A DNA stretch of 64,000 nucleotides from Bacteroidales bacterium (GTDB taxonomy: Bacteria > Bacteroidota > Bacteroidia > Bacteroidales > ML635J-15). Below the pieces are notes generated by a model. The model did not search any database. It saw only the letters and a program-made list of their open reading frames with translations, and had not been told where the DNA came from. The stretch is from NCBI GenBank assembly GCA_017551515.1, contig JAFZLK010000107.1:81491-145490 (forward strand). The letters run 5' to 3'. Made by a program: the position numbers and the translations under genes. Below are positions 61,512 through 64,000 of the stretch, in pieces; position 1 is the stretch's first letter, and every line of letters starts with the position of its first letter.

Positions 61512-62126
61512 ATGTTAGTTGTAGGAATTGCAGGCGGTTCGGGAGCGGGAAAGACCACCGTTGTTAACAAGATTACCGCACAACTGCCAAAGGACATGGT
61601 TACGTTGGTGCCACAGGATTCGTATTATTGGGACAGCAGTCATCTGCCGATGGAGGAAAGGAAGAAGATAAATTTCGACCATCCTAATGCCATTGAGTGG
61701 GACTTGCTGATTCGACATATTAAGGAACTGAAAGATGGCAAGTCGGTGAAACAGCCGATTTACGCATACATTACCAGCTCGCGTAGCAAAGAGACACTTA
61801 CGGTGAATCCGAGTAATGTAATAATTGTGGAAGGCATAATGGTTCTCACTCAGCCAGAACTTCGTGATTTGATGGATGTTAAGGTTTATGTAGATGCCGA
61901 TGCCGACGACCGTCTTGCTCGAATCTTGCGGCGCGATACGGTAGAGCGCGGTCGTTCGGTAAACGATGTGCTCGAACATTACTACGACACCGTAAAGCCC
62001 ATGCACTTGCAGTTCATTGAGCCTACCAAGCGCTACGCCGACATCATAGTGCCGAACATTGGCGACAACGATGCGGCTGTGAATCTCTTGGCAAAATTCA
62101 TACACCAACATATTGATAACAATTAA
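61512..62126 (+). CDS. udk: Uridine kinase
   Basis: Salvage kinase phosphorylating uridine and cytidine with ATP or GTP. The 204-residue protein begins MLVVGIAGGSGAGKTTVVNK (Walker A), followed by DSYYWD, NFDHPNAIEWDLL, VEGIMVL and RRDTVERGRSVNDV, the standard series of the uridine kinase family. ATG at 61512 was chosen over the upstream TTG, which lies in the promoter. The exonuclease gene follows after 11 nt. Confidence 0.95.
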   Translation: MLVVGIAGGSGAGKTTVVNKITAQLPKDMVTLVPQDSYYWDSSHLPMEERKKINFDHPNAIEWDLLIRHIKELKDGKSVKQPIYAYITSSRSKETLTVNPSNVIIVEGIMVLTQPELRDLMDVKVYVDADADDRLARILRRDTVERGRSVNDVLEHYYDTVKPMHLQFIEPTKRYADIIVPNIGDNDAAVNLLAKFIHQHIDNN

Positions 62127-62137
62127 AAATATCAGCA

Positions 62138-62848
62138 ATGCAGGATATTGACCTTAAAAATGTAATGTTCATCGACATTGAGACCGTGCCAATGTGTGCA
62201 TCGTTCGATGATATGCCCGAAAATTTCAAGAAGCACTGGGACAAGAAGTCTAAGAATTTCAGAGCCGAAACCGAAACGGCATCCGATGTGTATCAGCGGG
62301 CGGGAATCTATTCCGAATTTGGAAAGATTGTCTGCATATCGGTAGGCTTGGTTGCTGGAGAAAAGTTCCGTGTGAAGTCGTTCTATGGCGATGACGAGAA
62401 GGAGCTTCTTGCAGGTTTTTCGGAGATGCTCTCGAAGTGGGATCCGTTTGGAAACAAAATGCTTTGCGGACACAACATTAAGGAGTTCGATGTTCCGTAT
62501 ATTGCACGGCGCATGCTCGTAAACAGCATGTACAATCTGCCAAAGGCACTCGACCTTGCTGGAAAGAAGCCGTGGGAAATAAGGCATATAGACACGCTGG
62601 AACTATGGAAGTTTGGCGACTACAAGAATTTCACTTCCCTTGCGCTCATGGCCGACCTTTTCGACATTCCCACGCCTAAGGACGACATTGACGACAGCGA
62701 AGTAGCCGGTGTTTACTACGGCGAGCACGATGTTGACCGTATAGCGATATATTGCGAGAAGGATGTACTCTGTGTTGCCAATCTGATGCTCAGGTTGCAA
62801 GGCAAGGAAATATATCTGTACGAGCAGATGGAGAGGGCAAACGGATAG
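62138..62848 (+). CDS. DEDDy 3'-5' exonuclease, PolB-exonuclease-like
   Basis: Predicted DNA 3'-5' exonuclease of 236 residues with the RNase H-like DEDDy fold. Motif Exo I is FIDIETVP (Asp, Glu), Exo II is GHNIKEFDVPYIARR (Asp), and Exo III is YCEKDVLCV (Tyr-x3-Asp). It corresponds to the stand-alone 'predicted 3'-5' exonuclease related to DNA polymerase B' family. Probably co-transcribed with udk (11-nt gap). Role likely in DNA repair or nucleotide recovery. Confidence 0.88.
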   Translation: MQDIDLKNVMFIDIETVPMCASFDDMPENFKKHWDKKSKNFRAETETASDVYQRAGIYSEFGKIVCISVGLVAGEKFRVKSFYGDDEKELLAGFSEMLSKWDPFGNKMLCGHNIKEFDVPYIARRMLVNSMYNLPKALDLAGKKPWEIRHIDTLELWKFGDYKNFTSLALMADLFDIPTPKDDIDDSEVAGVYYGEHDVDRIAIYCEKDVLCVANLMLRLQGKEIYLYEQMERANG

Positions 62849-62903
62849 CGAATTTGGATTTTTAATTGCTTTCAGTTTCTTTTGATCTTAGAAAATTGAT
62901 TTT

Positions 62904-64000
62904 ATGAAACGATTCTTTATAGTTTTCGTCTTTGCTATTATATTTGGCGGCTATTCTTTTGCATACGATTTTTCCGCAGTATGCAGTACAGGGCAAACCT
63001 TGTATTACAATATTACTTCCAACGAGGAGCCTTATACTGTGGAAGTTGTGAGTGAAAATGAAAGTTCTTCTTACATAACCTTTCCATCTGGCGACCTCGA
63101 AATTCCAGGAACGGTTGAGCATAATAGTGTCACTTATTCGGTTACGAGCATTGGCAATTCTGCATTTTTTAATTGCAGTGGACTGACATCCGTAACAATC
63201 CCCAATTCCGTAACGAGCATCGGCATTTATGCATTTTATAATTGTAGCGGACTAACAGAAATAACAATCCCCGATTCTGTAACAAGCATTGGCGAAGCTG
63301 CATTTTCTCGTTGCAGCGGACTGACAAATCCAGTTTACAATGCAAATTGTTTTGCTTATTTCCCGTGTGGTTTTGCAACACAATATACAATACCCAATGG
63401 AATTCAGCAGATTGCCGGAAGTGCATTTAATGGATGCAACAGACTGACTTCAGTTACAATCCCCAATTCCGTTACAAGCATTGGCGAATTGGCATTTTCC
63501 AATTGTAGCGGACTAACTGGAACATTGACAATTCCCAACTCTGTTACGAGCATTGGCAATTATGCATTTGAAGGTTGCAGCGGACTGACAGAAATAACAA
63601 TCCCCGATTCTGTAACAAGCATTGGCGAAGCTGCATTTTCTCGTTGCAGCGGACTGACAAATCCTGTTTACAATGCAAATTGTTTTGCATATTTCCCTTG
63701 TGGATATGCTACGACATACACAATACCCAATGGAATTCAGCAGATTGCCGGAAGTGCATTTAATAATGGATGCGATGGACTGACTTCGGTTACAATCCCC
63801 AATTCCGTAACGAGCATTGGCGAAGCTGCATTTTATAATTGTAGCGGATTGACAGAAATAGCAATTCCCGATTCTATAACAAGCATTGGCGAAGCTGCAT
63901 TTTATGGTTGTAGCGGGTTGACATCGGTAGCGATTCCTAATTCTGTTACGAGCATTGGCGAAGCTGCATTTTTTAATTGCTCCGGACTTACATTGGTAAC
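62904..64000 (+). CDS. BspA-type leucine-rich repeat protein, 3' end outside window
   Basis: Second BspA-like exported protein; 365 codons are visible and the frame is open to the right edge. Signal peptide [20 protein letters not shown], then the same opening as the 15992-20167 protein ([11 protein letters not shown] here, [11 protein letters not shown] there). At least ten LRR_5/BspA repeats of the form [20 protein letters not shown] follow. A 333-bp internal repeat places a special [15 protein letters not shown] module twice (about residues 140 and 250). By analogy it should end in a T9SS sorting domain, not visible. Start ATG 62904 gives the signal peptide directly. Confidence 0.88.
   Translation, partial: MKRFFIVFVFAIIFGGYSFAYDFSAVCSTGQTLYYNITSNEEPYTVEVVSENESSSYITFPSGDLEIPGTVEHNSVTYSVTSIGNSAFFNCSGLTSVTIPNSVTSIGIYAFYNCSGLTEITIPDSVTSIGEAAFSRCSGLTNPVYNANCFAYFPCGFATQYTIPNGIQQIAGSAFNGCNRLTSVTIPNSVTSIGELAFSNCSGLTGTLTIPNSVTSIGNYAFEGCSGLTEITIPDSVTSIGEAAFSRCSGLTNPVYNANCFAYFPCGYATTYTIPNGIQQIAGSAFNNGCDGLTSVTIPNSVTSIGEAAFYNCSGLTEIAIPDSITSIGEAAFYGCSGLTSVAIPNSVTSIGEAAFFNCSGLTLV
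63247..63768 (+). repeat. 333-bp direct repeat inside the second BspA-like gene
   Basis: About 185 bp starting ACTAACAGAAATAACAATCC (near 63250) recurs at a 333-bp offset (near 63583) with a few substitutions and one added codon (AATAATGG against AATGG). This is exactly 111 codons, in frame. Confidence 0.85.

Overview
The window looks like chromosomal DNA of an uncultured member of the Bacteroidales. Three lines of evidence in the sequence support this. Many genes and both tRNAs are preceded by the Bacteroidetes -7 promoter element TAnnTTTG. Two surface proteins end in, or belong to families that end in, a type IX secretion (T9SS) sorting domain. The gene content is typical of the group: gingipain-like C25 and C10 peptidases, BspA-type leucine-rich repeat proteins, a TonB receptor/DUF4249 pair, M56-BlaI and LpxD. 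No rRNA, CRISPR array, complete insertion sequence or replication origin was seen.

Layout. 1-4016 (-): a gingipain-like C25 peptidase with an apparent frameshift just after its signal peptide. 4254-10908 (-): a two-gene signalling unit, a multi-PAS histidine kinase followed by a membrane beta-propeller/adenylate cyclase/HD protein. 11.1-15.5 kb: housekeeping (glmM, pckA, a lipoprotein, tRNA-Ser). 15.5-21.7 kb: a BspA-like T9SS protein and a divergent membrane-bound AraC-type regulator, bracketed by two copies of the 3' end of a lipoprotein gene. 22.7-24.3 kb: a MITE-like element, thiL and tRNA-Ala. 24.3-28.0 kb (-): a tight run of genes in which a DUF3791/DUF3990 toxin-like cassette sits between an OmpA/zinc-ribbon protein and two exported proteins. 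28.2-36.9 kb (+): ahcY, pepE, an AlbA_2 (Schlafen-type) ATP-binding protein, carbonic anhydrase, an MNT/HEPN pair, a DUF1848 protein and lpxD. 37-40.3 kb (-): TonB receptor plus DUF4249 lipoprotein. 40.6-43.6 kb (+): xth, a polysaccharide deacetylase, then infC-rpmI-rplT. 43.7-51.2 kb: mostly metabolism and translation (deoC, MazG-like, TrmH-like, pyrF, pheS), with a four-helix-bundle gene embedded in extragenic repeats. 51.3-54.4 kb (-): a small defence-type island, an AbiE-like pair and an AAA-type ATPase exactly bracketed by direct repeats. 54.4-58.6 kb (-): BlaI/M56-TonB and an MBOAT acyltransferase. 58.7-64 kb: a DUF4870 protein, a C10 peptidase with T9SS domain, udk, a DEDDy exonuclease and the start of a second BspA-like protein.

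The most unusual material is not in the housekeeping genes. It is in the small toxin/defence-like cassettes (24.3-26.4, 33.5-34.3, 51.3-54.4 kb) and in several families of extragenic repeats. Two of the small genes (the four-helix-bundle gene and the ATPase) lie between direct copies of repeats, and one repeat copy has become the N-terminus of an alpha/beta hydrolase. These are the best candidates for undescribed gene-mobilising or self-regulating units. All functional statements are from reading motifs by eye; no database search was run.
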